Shown: positions 29,499-38,390, counted from the first letter of the stretch. The stretch: DNA of 64,000 bases from Pseudomonas putida (GCA_029953615.1 CP124529.1:5544494-5608493), one strand, 5' to 3'. Notes: generated from the letters alone by a model not told the origin. Program-made: numbers and translations.

Positions 29499-30705
29499 AT
29501 GAATGTCGCAAAGGATCCTGCCACACTCGCACCCACCAGCACCCTGGACTTGCGCCCCCTGCTGCTGGCCAACATGGCGTGTACCATGTCGATGATGGCC
29601 TTCGTCGCCCTGATCGGCCCGATCGCCCGCCAGCTCGGCATGGCCACCTGGCAAGCTGGTGCCGCCGTGACCGTGGCGGGCGTGATCTGGGTACTGCTGG
29701 CGCGGCCCTGGGGGCGCGCCGCAGACCGCCTGGGCCGACGGCGCATCCTGCTGCTGGGCAGCGCCGGCTTCACCCTCGCCTACTGGCTGCTGTGCCTGTT
29801 CGTCGAAGGCGCGCTGCGCTGGCTGCCGGGGGCGACCCTGGCCTTTATCGGCCTCATGGTCGCGCGCGGTTGTATTGGCGCTTTCTATGCTGCTATCCCG
29901 GTAGGTTGCAATGCGCTGATCGCCGATCATGTCGAACCGCAACGACGCGCCCGGGCCATGGCCTCGCTGGGTGCGGCCAATGCCGTTGGCCTGGTTGGTT
30001 GGGCCGGCACTGGCGGCGCTGCTGGCGCGGCATAGCCTGAGCCTGCCGTTCCATATCATGTCGCTGCTGCCGGCCAGTGCCTTCCTGGTCCTTCTGTTCA
30101 CCCTCAAGCCGCAAGCGCTGCCGCACAGCCATGCCCCCAGCCCGGTGCGGCTGAACGACCCGCGCCTGCGCCGGCCCTTGCTGGTCGCGTTCAGCGCCAT
30201 GCTCAGCGTCACGGTATCGCAGATCATTGTCGGTTTCTTTGCCCTCGACCGCCTGCACCTGGGCCCTGCCGAAGCTGCCCAGGCCGCCGGCATCGCCCTG
30301 ACCACGGTAGGTGTGGCGCTGATCATGGCGCAGGTGCTGCTGCGCCAGCTGGAATGGCCGCCGTTGAAGATGATCCGGGTTGGCGCCACGGTTTCGGCCC
30401 TGGGTTTTGCCTGCGGCTCGCTGGCCACCACGGCGCCTTGGCTGTGGGTTTGCTATTTCGTCGCGGCGGCTGGCATGGGCTTTGTCTTCCCGGCGTTTTC
30501 GGCGCTGGCGGCCAATGCCATGCACGCCTCCGAGCAAGGCGCCACGGCCGGCTCCATCGGTGCTGCCCAGGGCATGGGCGCAGTGATCGGGCCGCTGGCC
30601 GGCACCCTGGCCTATGCGCTCGATCCACGCTTGCCATTCCTGGCGGTGGCGGCGCTGTTGCTGCTGGTCGGCTTATGGCCGATGCCGCGCGATCAGCGGC
30701 CCTGA
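29499..30705 (+). pseudogene. MFS transporter, interrupted by a 4-base tandem duplication
   Basis: A 12-helix major facilitator protein of about 400 residues when reconstructed. Motif A between helices 2 and 3 is clear (WGRAADRLGRRRILL). The frame breaks at 29993-30000 where GGTTGGTT sits inside AVGLVG; removing one GGTT gives GAANAVGLVGPALAALLARH and an open frame to 30705. As written the first part stops at 30035, after about five helices. The substrate is unknown. Nothing else in the gene looks decayed. Confidence 0.85.
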
Positions 30706-30786
30706 CAAGCACAGCGCGCAAGCGTGCAGAGTGTGTTTTAATGCGCATCGCTCATTATTATTGACACCTCTGATTACAAGGCGGCT

Positions 30787-31334
30787 ATGGACACGGGGAC
30801 GCGACTCAAACTGGTGCGTGAACGCAACAACCTCTCCCAACGGGAACTGGCCCGCCGCAGCGGGCTGACCAATTCGACGATCTCGCAGATCGAGCAGAAT
30901 CGCGTCAGCCCTTCGGTCAGCTCCCTGAAAAAACTGCTCGAAGGCATTCCGATGAGCCTGGCGGAGTTCTTCAGTTTCGACGAGCCGGTGCGCGAAGAGA
31001 GCGTTACGTGTTCCGAGGCGGCGAACAGCCAGACCTGGGCCGCAACGGCCTGCGCATGCTGCTGGTTGGCGCCAGCGTGGAAGGCCGGCAGATGCGCATG
31101 CTGCGTGAACTGTATGCACCGGGTGCCGATTCGGGCGAACCGATCGTGCATGCCGAGGGCGAAGAGTGTGGCCTGGTCACCCGCGGCACCGTCGAGTTGT
31201 GGGTCGATGGCCAGGTGAGCGTGCTCAACTCGGGCGACGGGTACTACATCCCCACCACCCTGCCGCACAGCTTCAAGAACATCGGCCCGGACGAGGCCGA
31301 GATCATCAGCGCCAATACCCCGGCGAACTTCTGA
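30787..31334 (+). pseudogene. XRE-cupin transcriptional regulator, interrupted by a 2-base duplication
   Basis: An N-terminal HTH (LKLVRERNNLSQRELARRSG, TNSTISQIEQNRVSPSVSS) is joined to a C-terminal cupin (YAPGADSGEPIVH, ECGLVTRGTVELWVDG, DGYYIPTTLPHSFKN). This layout is typical of PuuR-type regulators of amine or amino-acid catabolism. At 30996-31001 an AGAG duplication shifts the frame; removing AG joins EPVREE to RYVFRGGEQPDLG and gives 181 residues. As written the HTH is separated from its sensor domain. It lies between the MFS gene and a REP pair, and may control the former. Confidence 0.85.
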
Positions 31335-31384
31335 TTGGGTGGTGAAGGGGCTGCCCTTTCCCAGCCCCGACGTACGCGGTCTTT

Positions 31385-31476
31385 GTGAGGCGGGCATGCC
31401 CGCGAACACCGGCGCAGCCGGTGCCAGGCACCGTGCGGGGGCCTTCGCGGGCACGCCCGCTCCCACACGCACTCAG
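31385..31476. repeat. Inverted REP pair downstream of the cupin regulator
   Basis: Two GCGGGC(A)TGCCCGC-type palindromic units face each other with an ACCGGCGCAGCCGGT hairpin between them. It lies between convergent genes and can act as a transcription stop. Confidence 0.85.
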
Positions 31477-32087
31477 CTGGAACGGCTGCTTGCGCCCTCA
31501 CGCAGGGCCTCTTCGACAAAGTCCAGGCGGTCCTGGCCGAAGAACATCTGGTCACCGACAAAGCAGGTCGGCGCACCAAACACCCCGCGCGCCACAGCCT
31601 CTTCGGTCGCGTGCCTGAGCGCAGCCTTCACCTCCTCATCAGCCGCCAGCGCGCGAAATGCCTGCGGGTCAAAGCCGCCCTGGCTGAGCGTATCGTCGAG
31701 GACGGCGCTATCGCCCAGGTTGCGGCGCTGCACGAAAAGGCCATTGAACAGCACCCCCAGTAACGCCTCGAAGCGCTCCGGCGAACACAGCTGAGTGCCC
31801 ACTGCCCCGCGCATCAGGGTCAAGGTATTGACCGGGAACCCCGGCGGCAGCTCGAACTGAACCCCGTAGCGGGTGGCGAAGCGCGCCAGGTCGGTGAACA
31901 TGTAACGGCCCTTGGCCGGGACCATGACCGGCGAGGCATTGCCGGTGGCCTGGAAAACCCCGCCCAGCAGCATCGGCCGGTAGCGCAGCGTGGCCCCTTG
32001 GCGGGCACACAGTTCAGGCAGCTGGGTCCAGGCCAGGTAGCTGGCCGGGCTACCAAGGTCAAAAAAGAAGTCGACAGTCTTGTGCAT
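31473..32087 (-). CDS. DsbA-like 2-hydroxychromene-2-carboxylate isomerase family protein
   Basis: A 204-residue thioredoxin-fold protein of the GST-kappa/HCCA-isomerase group. The N-terminus VDFFFDLGSPASYLAW matches the family's DFxFDxxSPxxYLA pattern; the C-terminal AVARGVFGAPTCFVGDQMFFGQDRL is the typical cis-Pro region followed by the GQDRLDFVEEAL end. It has no signal peptide, so it is cytosolic and probably uses glutathione. The start is the Met at 32087. It lies 29 bases after the SDR gene and is probably co-transcribed with it. Confidence 0.88.
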   Translation of the reverse strand: MHKTVDFFFDLGSPASYLAWTQLPELCARQGATLRYRPMLLGGVFQATGNASPVMVPAKGRYMFTDLARFATRYGVQFELPPGFPVNTLTLMRGAVGTQLCSPERFEALLGVLFNGLFVQRRNLGDSAVLDDTLSQGGFDPQAFRALAADEEVKAALRHATEEAVARGVFGAPTCFVGDQMFFGQDRLDFVEEALREGASSRSS

Positions 32088-32116
32088 GGTTACGGTCCTT
32101 GCTTGGTGAAAAGTGC

Positions 32117-32849
32117 TTACCAACGTTCCAGCCAGGGGCGCAGGTCCAGCTCGAAGGTCCATGCGTCGCGGGGCTGGGCGTGCAGGAACCAGTAGCTGTC
32201 GGCGATATGGGCCGGGTCAAGGATGCCATCCTGATCTTTGAGGGCGTAGCGCTCGGGGAAATTGTCACGGATAAAAGCAGTGTCGATGGCACCGTCCACC
32301 ACCACGTGGGCGACATGTATGTTGCGCGGCCCCAGCTCGCGCGCCATGCTCTGCGCCAAGGCACGCAGGGCGTGCTTGGCCCCGGCGAATGCCGCAAAGC
32401 CCGCCGAGCCTCGGGTGCCAGCGGTGGCGCCGGTGAACAGGATAGTGCCGCGCTCGCGCTGGACCATGCGCCGGGCCACCGCCTGGGCGGTGAGAAAAGC
32501 CGGCAAAACAGGCCATTTCCCAGATCTTGAAATACTTGCGCGGGGTTTCCTCAAGAACGCTACAGGGCACATTGGCACCAATGTTGAACACAAAGGCTTC
32601 GATCGGGCCGATATCACGCTCGATGGTTTCGACCAGCGCCGCTACCTCCTCCTCCTTGCGCGCATCGGAGCCAAAACCGTGGGCCTGGCCACCAGCAGCG
32701 CGGATATCGTCCAGCAGCGGCTGCAACTTTTCTGCCTGGCGCCGGGTAACACAGGCAATGTAGCCTTCGCGGGCAAAGCGCTTGGCGATCTCGCCGCCAG
32801 TAGCATCCCCCGCACCAATCACGAGCACCACTTTTTGTTGTTCTGCCAT
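32117..32849 (-). pseudogene. Short-chain dehydrogenase/reductase, frameshifted at an A4 run
   Basis: A Rossmann-fold SDR; the glycine motif is the variant VIGAGDATGGEIAKRF near the N-terminus. The frame breaks at the AAAA run 32495-32498. Removing one A joins KIWEMACFAGF to LTAQAVARRM and continues through ILFTGATAGTRGS to the stop at 32117 (243 residues). The reconstructed active-site region has GAKHALRALAQSMARELG instead of the classical YxxxK, so it may be a divergent or non-catalytic SDR. It is divergent from the TetR gene across an operator-like palindrome. Confidence 0.82.
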
Positions 32850-32871
32850 GCCTGCCTCCATTGGTGAATGA

Positions 32872-32886
32872 TCGTTTAGTAAACGA
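32872..32886. promoter_or_regulatory. Perfect palindrome, likely TetR operator
   Basis: TCGTTTAGTAAACGA is a perfect 7-1-7 palindrome in the 89-base gap between the SDR (leftward) and TetR (rightward) genes. The size and position fit a TetR-family operator controlling both. Confidence 0.72.
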
Positions 32887-32938
32887 ACGCTATGTTATGA
32901 TCGCCGCTATCGTCAAGCCCGCCAGCAGAGGCAAGTGA

Positions 32939-33502
32939 ATGCGCTACACCAACGAACACAAGCAGCAAACCCGCGAGCGGCTGCTGGCCAGCAGTGGCGC
33001 GCTGGCCAAACGCGGGGGCTTTTCCAGCACCGGCGTGGCCGGGCTGATGAAGGCGATCGGCCTGACCGGCGGCGCCTTCTACAACCACTTCCCGTCCAAG
33101 GACGACCTGTTCACCGAGGTCGTGCGGCAAGAACTGTGCAACAGCCCGCTGGCGCGGCTGGCCAACCAGGAGGCCAGCCGCGAACGCCTGGGCCGTTGCC
33201 TGCAGCAGTACCTGAGCCTGGCCCACCTGCACAATCCCGAAGGCGGCTGCCCGCTGCCGCCATTGGGGGTGGAGATTGCCCGGGCCCAGGCCCCCGTGCG
33301 CGAGGTGGCCGAGCATTGGCTGGTGGAACTGCACCGGGCCTGGAGCGCGACCCTGGAGGACGACGAGTTGGCCTGGGTGCTGATCAGCCAGTGCGTCGGC
33401 GCCTTGCTGGTCGGGCGCATGCTGGCTACTGAAAGCGTGCAGTCGCAAGTACTGGACGCCAGCCGCCACTTTGTCGAGAAGGCCCTGCATGAAGCGGATT
33501 AG
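32939..33502 (+). CDS. TetR-family transcriptional regulator
   Basis: A 187-residue TetR repressor. The N-terminal HTH is clear: RERLLASSGALAKRGGFSST then LMKAIGLTGGAFYNHFPSKDDLF. The C-terminal ligand domain contains NPEGGCPLPPLGVEIAR, resembling repressors of reductase genes that sense electrophiles. The ligand is unknown. It probably represses the divergent SDR/DsbA-like pair. Its 3' end overlaps the next gene's start. Confidence 0.92.
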   Translation: MRYTNEHKQQTRERLLASSGALAKRGGFSSTGVAGLMKAIGLTGGAFYNHFPSKDDLFTEVVRQELCNSPLARLANQEASRERLGRCLQQYLSLAHLHNPEGGCPLPPLGVEIARAQAPVREVAEHWLVELHRAWSATLEDDELAWVLISQCVGALLVGRMLATESVQSQVLDASRHFVEKALHEAD

Positions 33503-34083
33503 TCTATTGCTGGGGCTGCTGCTGGCCCTGCCTGCGCTCGCCGAACAGGCCTGCCCGCCGGGGCAGTACCAAGTGTGCCTGATGGGGTGTTTCTGTGCGC
33601 CCATCGACCCCGGGCAAGCCGGGCAGATTTTCAAGGACGTGGAAGTGCTGGCTTCTTCCAGCCTGACTTATGCCTTGCAGCAGGCTCGCGACGAAGCCAC
33701 TGCCAGCGGCGTCGAGCCGATCCCGTTGCATATCCGTGCGCAACTCGAACCCTGGTATGACTTTGCCGTGCTCGACGCGGCGCGCTTCCGGGTGGGTGAC
33801 GAACAGCAGATGAGCGCGGCCAATGCGCTGCTGCAGAACCCTGACGTGAACGCCGTCACGCTGATCGACACGATCATCTTCCGCCGCCCCGCCGATGCCG
33901 AGGACAACGTCGCCTTATGGGCGCACGAGCTCAAGCATGTGCAGCAGTATCAGCAGCTGGGTGTGGAAGAGTTCGCCCGGCGCTACACGCGCAACTACGT
34001 ACGACCTGGAAGCGCCGGCCTACAAGATCGAGGCCGAGGTAAGCAAGGCGCTGCGCGAGCGTGGGTCAGGGCAGGCCAGATAG
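33489..34083 (+). pseudogene. Exported DUF4157-like metal-binding protein, frameshifted
   Basis: A signal peptide (MKRISLLLGLLLALPALA) is followed by a short Cys-rich stretch (CPPGQYQVCLMGCFCAP) and a DUF4157-type domain with the HELKHVQQYQQLG motif, the HExxH-like zinc site of peptidase-related proteins. The frame breaks at TACGTACG (33996-34003). Removing TACG (or one G) gives RNYDLEAPAYKIEAEVSKAL and a stop at 34083, about 196 residues. As written the frame runs into the REP element and ends at 34148. It overlaps the tetR end by 14 bases. The role is unknown. Confidence 0.75.
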
Positions 34084-34085
34084 GC

Positions 34086-34196
34086 CTGGGGCTGCTGTGC
34101 AGCCCATCGCCGGCAAGCCAGCTCCCACAGGCACAGCATATGGCTTGAGACCGATGCGGTCGAGGTGGGAGCTGGCTTGCCGGCGACAGGGCCCTG
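34086..34196. repeat. Inverted REP pair
   Basis: Two facing copies of CATCGCCGGCAAGCCAGCTC and its complement (near 34105-34130 and 34164-34190). They separate the DUF4157-like gene from the convergent transporter gene. Confidence 0.85.
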
Positions 34197-35189
34197 TCAG
34201 GACGCCGCAGAAGCCTCTTCAGCCACCGGCTCACGGCTGGCATAACGTTGCGCCAGCACCGCACAGACCATCAGCTGGATCTGATGGAACAGCATCAGCG
34301 GCAGGATCATTGCGCCAATGCCACTGCCGACGAACAGCACCTGCGCCATTGGCACCCCGGTAGCCAGGCTCTTCTTCGAACCGGCAAACAGGATGGTAAT
34401 GCGGTCTTCCAGGTCAAAGCCCAGCAGCTTGCCCAGCAGCCGGGTACCGTACAGCACCACCGCCAGCAATATCCCGCACACGGCAAACAACCCGGCCAGG
34501 TGCTGCGGCGATACCGTGTGCCACAGCCCGGTGACCACCGCCTCGCTGAACGCGGTATAGACCACCAGCAGGATCGAGCCTTGGTCCACCACCTTGAGCC
34601 AGCGCGCGTTGCGCTTGACCCAGGCGCCGATCCATCGCCGGGCGACTTGCCCGGCCACGAACGGCACCAGCAGCTGCAGGGTGATCTTCAGCACTGCGTC
34701 CAGGCCAGAACCGGTATCACCGCTGGCCCCCAGCAACAGCATCACCAGCAACGGCGTAAGGAAGATTCCCAGCAGGCTGGATGCCGCCGCGCTGCAAATG
34801 GCCGCCGGCACGTTGCCACGCGCCAGCGAGGTGAAGGCAATGGCCGACTGTACGGTAGCCGGCAACGCACACAGGTAGAGCACGCCCAGGTACAGTTCGT
34901 TGCCCACCAGCGGCACGAACAATGGCTTGAACGCCAGGCCCAGCAGCGGGAACAGCACGAAGGTGCAGGCGAACACCAGCAAGTGCAGGCGCCAATGCCC
35001 GGCACCGGTGATGATCGCCTCGCGCGACAGCTTGGCACCGTGCAGGAAGAACAGCAGGCCGATGGCCAGGTTGGTCAACCAACCGAAATACACCGCGCCG
35101 TCGCCCGAGCAAGGCAGCACTGTGGCAATCAGTACCACCCCGAGCAAGGCCAGGGTGAAATTGTCGAATAACATGCGCAAATACTTCAT
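34197..35189 (-). CDS. Bile acid:sodium symporter family (BASS/YfeH-like) transporter
   Basis: A 330-residue membrane protein with about ten helices, including LALLGVVLIATVLPCSG, LAIGLLFFLHGAKLS and ALPATVQSAIAFTSLARGN. The latter is the conserved crossed-helix region that binds sodium in BASS proteins (ExxGxQN-like position replaced by TVQSAIAF). The YfeH subgroup has an unknown organic-anion substrate. The start at 35189 (MKYLRMLFDNF) is used because the upstream extension is not hydrophobic and lacks a ribosome site. Confidence 0.87.
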   Translation of the reverse strand: MKYLRMLFDNFTLALLGVVLIATVLPCSGDGAVYFGWLTNLAIGLLFFLHGAKLSREAIITGAGHWRLHLLVFACTFVLFPLLGLAFKPLFVPLVGNELYLGVLYLCALPATVQSAIAFTSLARGNVPAAICSAAASSLLGIFLTPLLVMLLLGASGDTGSGLDAVLKITLQLLVPFVAGQVARRWIGAWVKRNARWLKVVDQGSILLVVYTAFSEAVVTGLWHTVSPQHLAGLFAVCGILLAVVLYGTRLLGKLLGFDLEDRITILFAGSKKSLATGVPMAQVLFVGSGIGAMILPLMLFHQIQLMVCAVLAQRYASREPVAEEASAAS

Positions 35190-35308
35190 CACAGTTTCCG
35201 TCTTGTCATTGTGCAAGGGCAGACGATAAGGTCTCCGGCTTTTCGCCGCTAACGCCGGAACCCCCACCGGTGTCGCTCAACGGACACGCTCCAGCAAAGG
35301 ACCCGCCC

Positions 35309-36451
35309 ATGCCCTTCTCCCGCCTGGCTGCACTTGCAGCTGCCATCACCCTCACCCTGGGCCACAGTGCCGCAAAGGCCGACGACCAGTTGCAGGCCAA
35401 GGTAGACCAGATCATCCGCCCGCTGATGCAGGCGCAAGGCATCACCGGCATGGCCGTGGCGATCTATGCGCGCGACCATGCGCACTACTTCAGCTATGGC
35501 GTGGCCAGCAAGGCCGACAATGTGCCGGTCAGTCGCGACACGCTGTTCGAGATCGGTTCGCTGAGCAAGACCTACACCGCCACCTTGGCCGCACTGGCCA
35601 GTGCCGAAGGCAAGCTGGACCTCGATGCCCCGGCCAAGCGCTATCACCCGGCCCTCGCCGGCGCCCCCATCGGCGACGCGAGCGTGCTGGAACTGGGCGC
35701 CTACAGTGCCGACTGCCTGCCGTTACAGTTCCCCGACGCGGTGCAGACCCCGCAGCAGGTGGTCGAATTCTTCCGTCATTGGCAACCCCGCGTTAAACCT
35801 GGCACCCAGCGCTGCTATTCGAACCCCAGCCTGGGCTTGTTCGGTGACCTGGCTGCGCGCGCACAGCACCAGCCTTTTGCAACGCTGATGAGCGAGGGCC
35901 TGCTGAAACCGATGGGCCTGGAAAACACCTATCTGCAGGTCCCGGCCAGCGCCCAGGGGCTGTACGCCCAAGGCTACGACAGCGCCGACAAACCGGTGCG
36001 TGTCGGCCCGGGCCCCTACGCCGACGAAGCCTACGGCATCAAGACCAGCGCCAGCGACCTGCTGCGCTATGTGCGCTTGCACATGCAGCCGGCGGGCCTG
36101 CCACCGGCGCTGGCGCAAGCCACGGCCATTACCCGGCGGGGCTACTTCCAGGTCGGCGCCATGACCCAGGGGCTGGGCTGGGAGCGCTACCCCTACCCGG
36201 TCATGCTGAGCACACTGGTCGATGGCAACGGCCCGCAGCTCATCCGTGAACCGCAGGCCACCACGCGCTTGCAGCCAGCCCTGCCACCGCTGCCGGCAGC
36301 CTGGTACAACAAGACCGGTTCAACCAATGGTTTTGGCGCCTACGCCGCCTTCGTACCCGCCGAACAGCTGGCCGTGGTGTTGCTGGCCAACCGAAACTAC
36401 CCGAACGAAGTCCGGGTGCGCGCTGCTTTCGACATTCTGTCCGGGCTGTAG
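35309..36451 (+). CDS. ampC: Class C beta-lactamase AmpC
   Basis: A periplasmic serine beta-lactamase of 380 residues, which hydrolyses cephalosporins. The signal peptide is residues 1-24 (ending AAKA). All catalytic motifs are present: SxxK as S84-L-S-K87, YSN in RCYSNPSLGLFG, and KTG in YNKTGSTNGFGAYAAF. The start Met is at 35309; the upstream in-frame Met lacks a signal peptide. No ampR-type LysR gene lies next to it, so induction through an adjacent AmpR is not expected. Confidence 0.95.
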   Translation: MPFSRLAALAAAITLTLGHSAAKADDQLQAKVDQIIRPLMQAQGITGMAVAIYARDHAHYFSYGVASKADNVPVSRDTLFEIGSLSKTYTATLAALASAEGKLDLDAPAKRYHPALAGAPIGDASVLELGAYSADCLPLQFPDAVQTPQQVVEFFRHWQPRVKPGTQRCYSNPSLGLFGDLAARAQHQPFATLMSEGLLKPMGLENTYLQVPASAQGLYAQGYDSADKPVRVGPGPYADEAYGIKTSASDLLRYVRLHMQPAGLPPALAQATAITRRGYFQVGAMTQGLGWERYPYPVMLSTLVDGNGPQLIREPQATTRLQPALPPLPAAWYNKTGSTNGFGAYAAFVPAEQLAVVLLANRNYPNEVRVRAAFDILSGL

Positions 36452-36752
36452 TGCGGGCAGCGATTGTCGAACAAAACGACACGATGTAGTGAGAAAAAAT
36501 ATTCACTACAAAATGGTTGACGCCGTTCATCGCCCTTGGGCATGATGAAGCCGTCTCCCCGATCGGGAGCGGTGGCAAGGGTGTTCCAGACGGCCTGCGC
36601 GGTAACGCAGGCCGTCCGTGGAGAGGGAAACTGTCCAAAAGGCAGCGTGAGAAAGCCCCTGTTGCGATGCTGCTGTAGCAGCCTTGGTAGTGCGCTACAC
36701 CGTGGTAGCGCCAACTGTGAAAAATCACCTACGACTGGGTAATGGGGGCTTT
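36452..36752 (+). other. Intergenic region with strong RNA secondary structure
   Basis: This 301-base gap has no credible gene. It contains an 11-bp perfect stem (GACGGCCTGCG and CGCAGGCCGTC, 36589-36616, loop CGGTAA), a smaller CTCCCCGATCGGGAG hairpin near 36555-36569 and a TTGACG box near 36510. It could be the structured 5' leader of the small conserved gene at 36753, or a separate small RNA. I could not match it to a known riboswitch. Confidence 0.4.
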
Positions 36753-37085
36753 ATGATGAACCTGAACAACAATCCGACTATCGACCAACTGGCCCAGCTG
36801 TTCGCGGTACGCAAGGACAGCCTTGACGACCATCTGCTGTGGGTCAGCCAGACCGGTGAAGTGCGCCTCGACCGCCTGCCACCGAACACCGTCGAAGATG
36901 AATTCGAAGAGCACCTGCCCAGCATGCGTGCCCGCTTCAAGGTCTACCGCCGTGGCCAAGGCTACGTCGGCAAGAAGGCCGCCGCCGACACCGAGTTCGT
37001 CGGTCGCGTCCTGCAGACCCTGCAACAAGAATGGCCCGCTGCCCGTGAGCAGCAGGCAGTCAAGGTGATCGAACCGCTTAACTGA
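36753..37085 (+). CDS. Conserved small protein, function unknown
   Basis: A 110-residue acidic cytosolic protein (MMNLNNNPTIDQLAQLF...). It contains a DHLLWVSQTGEVRLDRLP segment and an LPSMRARFKVYRRGQGYVG segment, but no catalytic motif or membrane helix. It looks like a Pseudomonas core protein. The double ATG at 36753/36756 is preceded by GGGGGCTTT. It is followed by a clear terminator, so it is monocistronic, with a long structured leader upstream. Confidence 0.8.
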   Translation: MMNLNNNPTIDQLAQLFAVRKDSLDDHLLWVSQTGEVRLDRLPPNTVEDEFEEHLPSMRARFKVYRRGQGYVGKKAAADTEFVGRVLQTLQQEWPAAREQQAVKVIEPLN

Positions 37086-37104
37086 GGGTTCCCAGCCTTA
37101 CCTG

Positions 37105-37131
37105 AGCCCGGCCGCATAGGCCGGGCTTTTT
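37105..37131 (+). terminator. Rho-independent terminator
   Basis: AGCCCGGCC and GGCCGGGCT arms with loop GCATA, followed by TTTTTC, 20 bases after the stop of the 110-residue gene. Confidence 0.9.
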
Positions 37132-37436
37132 CATGCCTGGCGCCTGCGGGGTTCCGGCAGCGGCAGGGCACCGGTTGCCATCGCCCGGGCGCGGTCAACG
37201 CCCCACACCAGAGCGCGGGTCATGGTCTCGCCTGGCCGCGCAGGGTAATACTCCTCCAGCAATGCTCGCCCATCACTGGCATAAAGCCCGAGAAACAGTT
37301 GGGTCGCCCCCAGGCGCGACAAACGCACCTGCACGTCCAGCGTGGTGCCGTCACTGAGCGCTTCATCATGGCAGCGGCTGTGCAGCTGGGCGTCGGCCCA
37401 CTGCCAATAGGTCTCTTCCCTGACTCGCATGAGCAT
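37131..37436 (-). CDS. Conserved hypothetical protein
   Basis: A 101-residue soluble protein beginning MLMRVREETYWQWADAQLHSR. It has alternating strand-like segments (TTLDVQVRLSRL, TQLFLGLYASDGRALLEEYYP) and a basic Pro/Arg-rich tail. No signal peptide or known motif. It is convergent with the preceding gene and preceded by a weak purine-rich site. I do not recognise a function. Confidence 0.65.
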   Translation of the reverse strand: MLMRVREETYWQWADAQLHSRCHDEALSDGTTLDVQVRLSRLGATQLFLGLYASDGRALLEEYYPARPGETMTRALVWGVDRARAMATGALPLPEPRRRQA

Positions 37437-37536
37437 TCAATCCTCCGTTGCTGGAATGCCGCGCAAGAAAACCACAGCCTTGGCCATCCTGCGAGCGCTA
37501 CCCGGCGATTCCATGAGGCGGATCAAAAAAAGGCAA

Positions 37537-37562
37537 TAAAAACCCCGCCACTCGGCGGGGTT
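37537..37562 (-). terminator. Rho-independent terminator of the 62-residue gene
   Basis: On the minus strand CCCCGCC and GGCGGGG arms (loop GAGT) are followed by TTTTTAT. Confidence 0.88.
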
Positions 37563-37576
37563 GTGCTGGAGCGGGA

Positions 37577-37765
37577 TCACTTCTTCAGCGGAACCCGCGG
37601 CATGAAGCGGCCTTTTTTGCTGCGCTGCAGGTGTGCAGGCTGGAGCTGTTCGGAATCATCCAGCGTCATGTGGGCGAAGCCCAGGCGAAATGCCGCCTGG
37701 CCGCAACGCACCTGGCTATTGATCGGGAACACGTCGTTCAGGTCTTCGAAAAAGGATTCGCTCAT
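37577..37765 (-). CDS. Small conserved protein
   Basis: A 62-residue protein, MSESFFEDLNDVFPINSQVR..., with a basic C-terminus (RSKKGRFMPRVPLKK). A strong Shine-Dalgarno (GGAGGGAG) lies upstream and a perfect terminator follows the stop, both good evidence for a real short gene. The function is unknown; two Phe-rich segments suggest a small folded domain. Confidence 0.75.
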   Translation of the reverse strand: MSESFFEDLNDVFPINSQVRCGQAAFRLGFAHMTLDDSEQLQPAHLQRSKKGRFMPRVPLKK

Positions 37766-37904
37766 GCCCTGTCTCCCTCCAGTGGCGGACGCGTCGGCAA
37801 CCAGAACAGTTGCTCAACCAAACGCGACCTGTGAAAGTGAGACTAGCTGGTCATTTGTGGACCGCTTGGGCTAAAGCCCCGGACCCGACCAGCGGCAGAC
37901 CGCT

Positions 37905-38226
37905 CTACTTCAGGCGCACCGCCGTGCCGGTAGCAAATACCACGACCATGCCGCCCTGTACCGACGGCATGCTGATCTCGAAATCCACCCCCACTACCGC
38001 AATCGGCTTGCAACTGGCGTGCCCGCGCCTTCAGTTCTTCGGTGGCCTGTTCCCGGGCCTCGCGCAGTGCGCTTTCCAGGGTTTGCGAACGGCCACCGAA
38101 GAAGTCGCGAAAACGTGCAAAGAAATCGCGCACGAAGTTGATGCCCTGCACCGATTCGGAGCTGACCACACCCAGGTATTCGGCAATCGGGCGGCCTTCA
38201 AGCTGGCTGGTGGTGGAAATGATCAT
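37905..38226 (-). pseudogene. YbjQ/DUF74 heavy-metal-binding family protein, frameshifted
   Basis: Starts MIISTTSQLEGRPIAEYLGVVSSE, the diagnostic opening of the YbjQ family (small homopentameric proteins of unknown role, once called heavy-metal binding). Its middle segment GINFVRDFFARFRDFFGGRS is also typical. At 38001-38002 one extra A (T on the coding strand) breaks the frame. Removing it restores AVVGVDFEISMPSVQG and a family-like end with stop at 37905, 106 residues. As written the protein runs on to 37843 out of frame. Confidence 0.85.
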
Positions 38227-38300
38227 GGGGTGCGCTCCATTGGCCTGGCAAAAGAGGTCGATTCTAACAGAGCGCAATGCCCCTCGCAGATACGCCCCCA

Positions 38301-38390
38301 GTGTGGGAGCGGGCGCGCCCGCGAAGCAGGCACCGCATTGGTTGGCACGGGCTTCGCCCGTGTTCGCGGGCACGCCCGCTCCCACAGGGA
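38301..38390. repeat. Inverted REP pair upstream of ybjQ
   Basis: Facing GTGGGAGCGGGCGCGCCCGCGAAG and CTTCGCGGGCACGCCCGCTC-type units separated by an ACGGGCTTCGCCCGT hairpin. Confidence 0.85.

Noticed and set aside
31385-31476. Small insertion element or tRNA-like structure
   Set aside because: The palindromes are REP units repeated across the window, with no transposase and no cloverleaf.
32117-32849. Two separate SDR-like genes
   Set aside because: The two frames are complementary halves of one Rossmann protein joined exactly at an A4 run.
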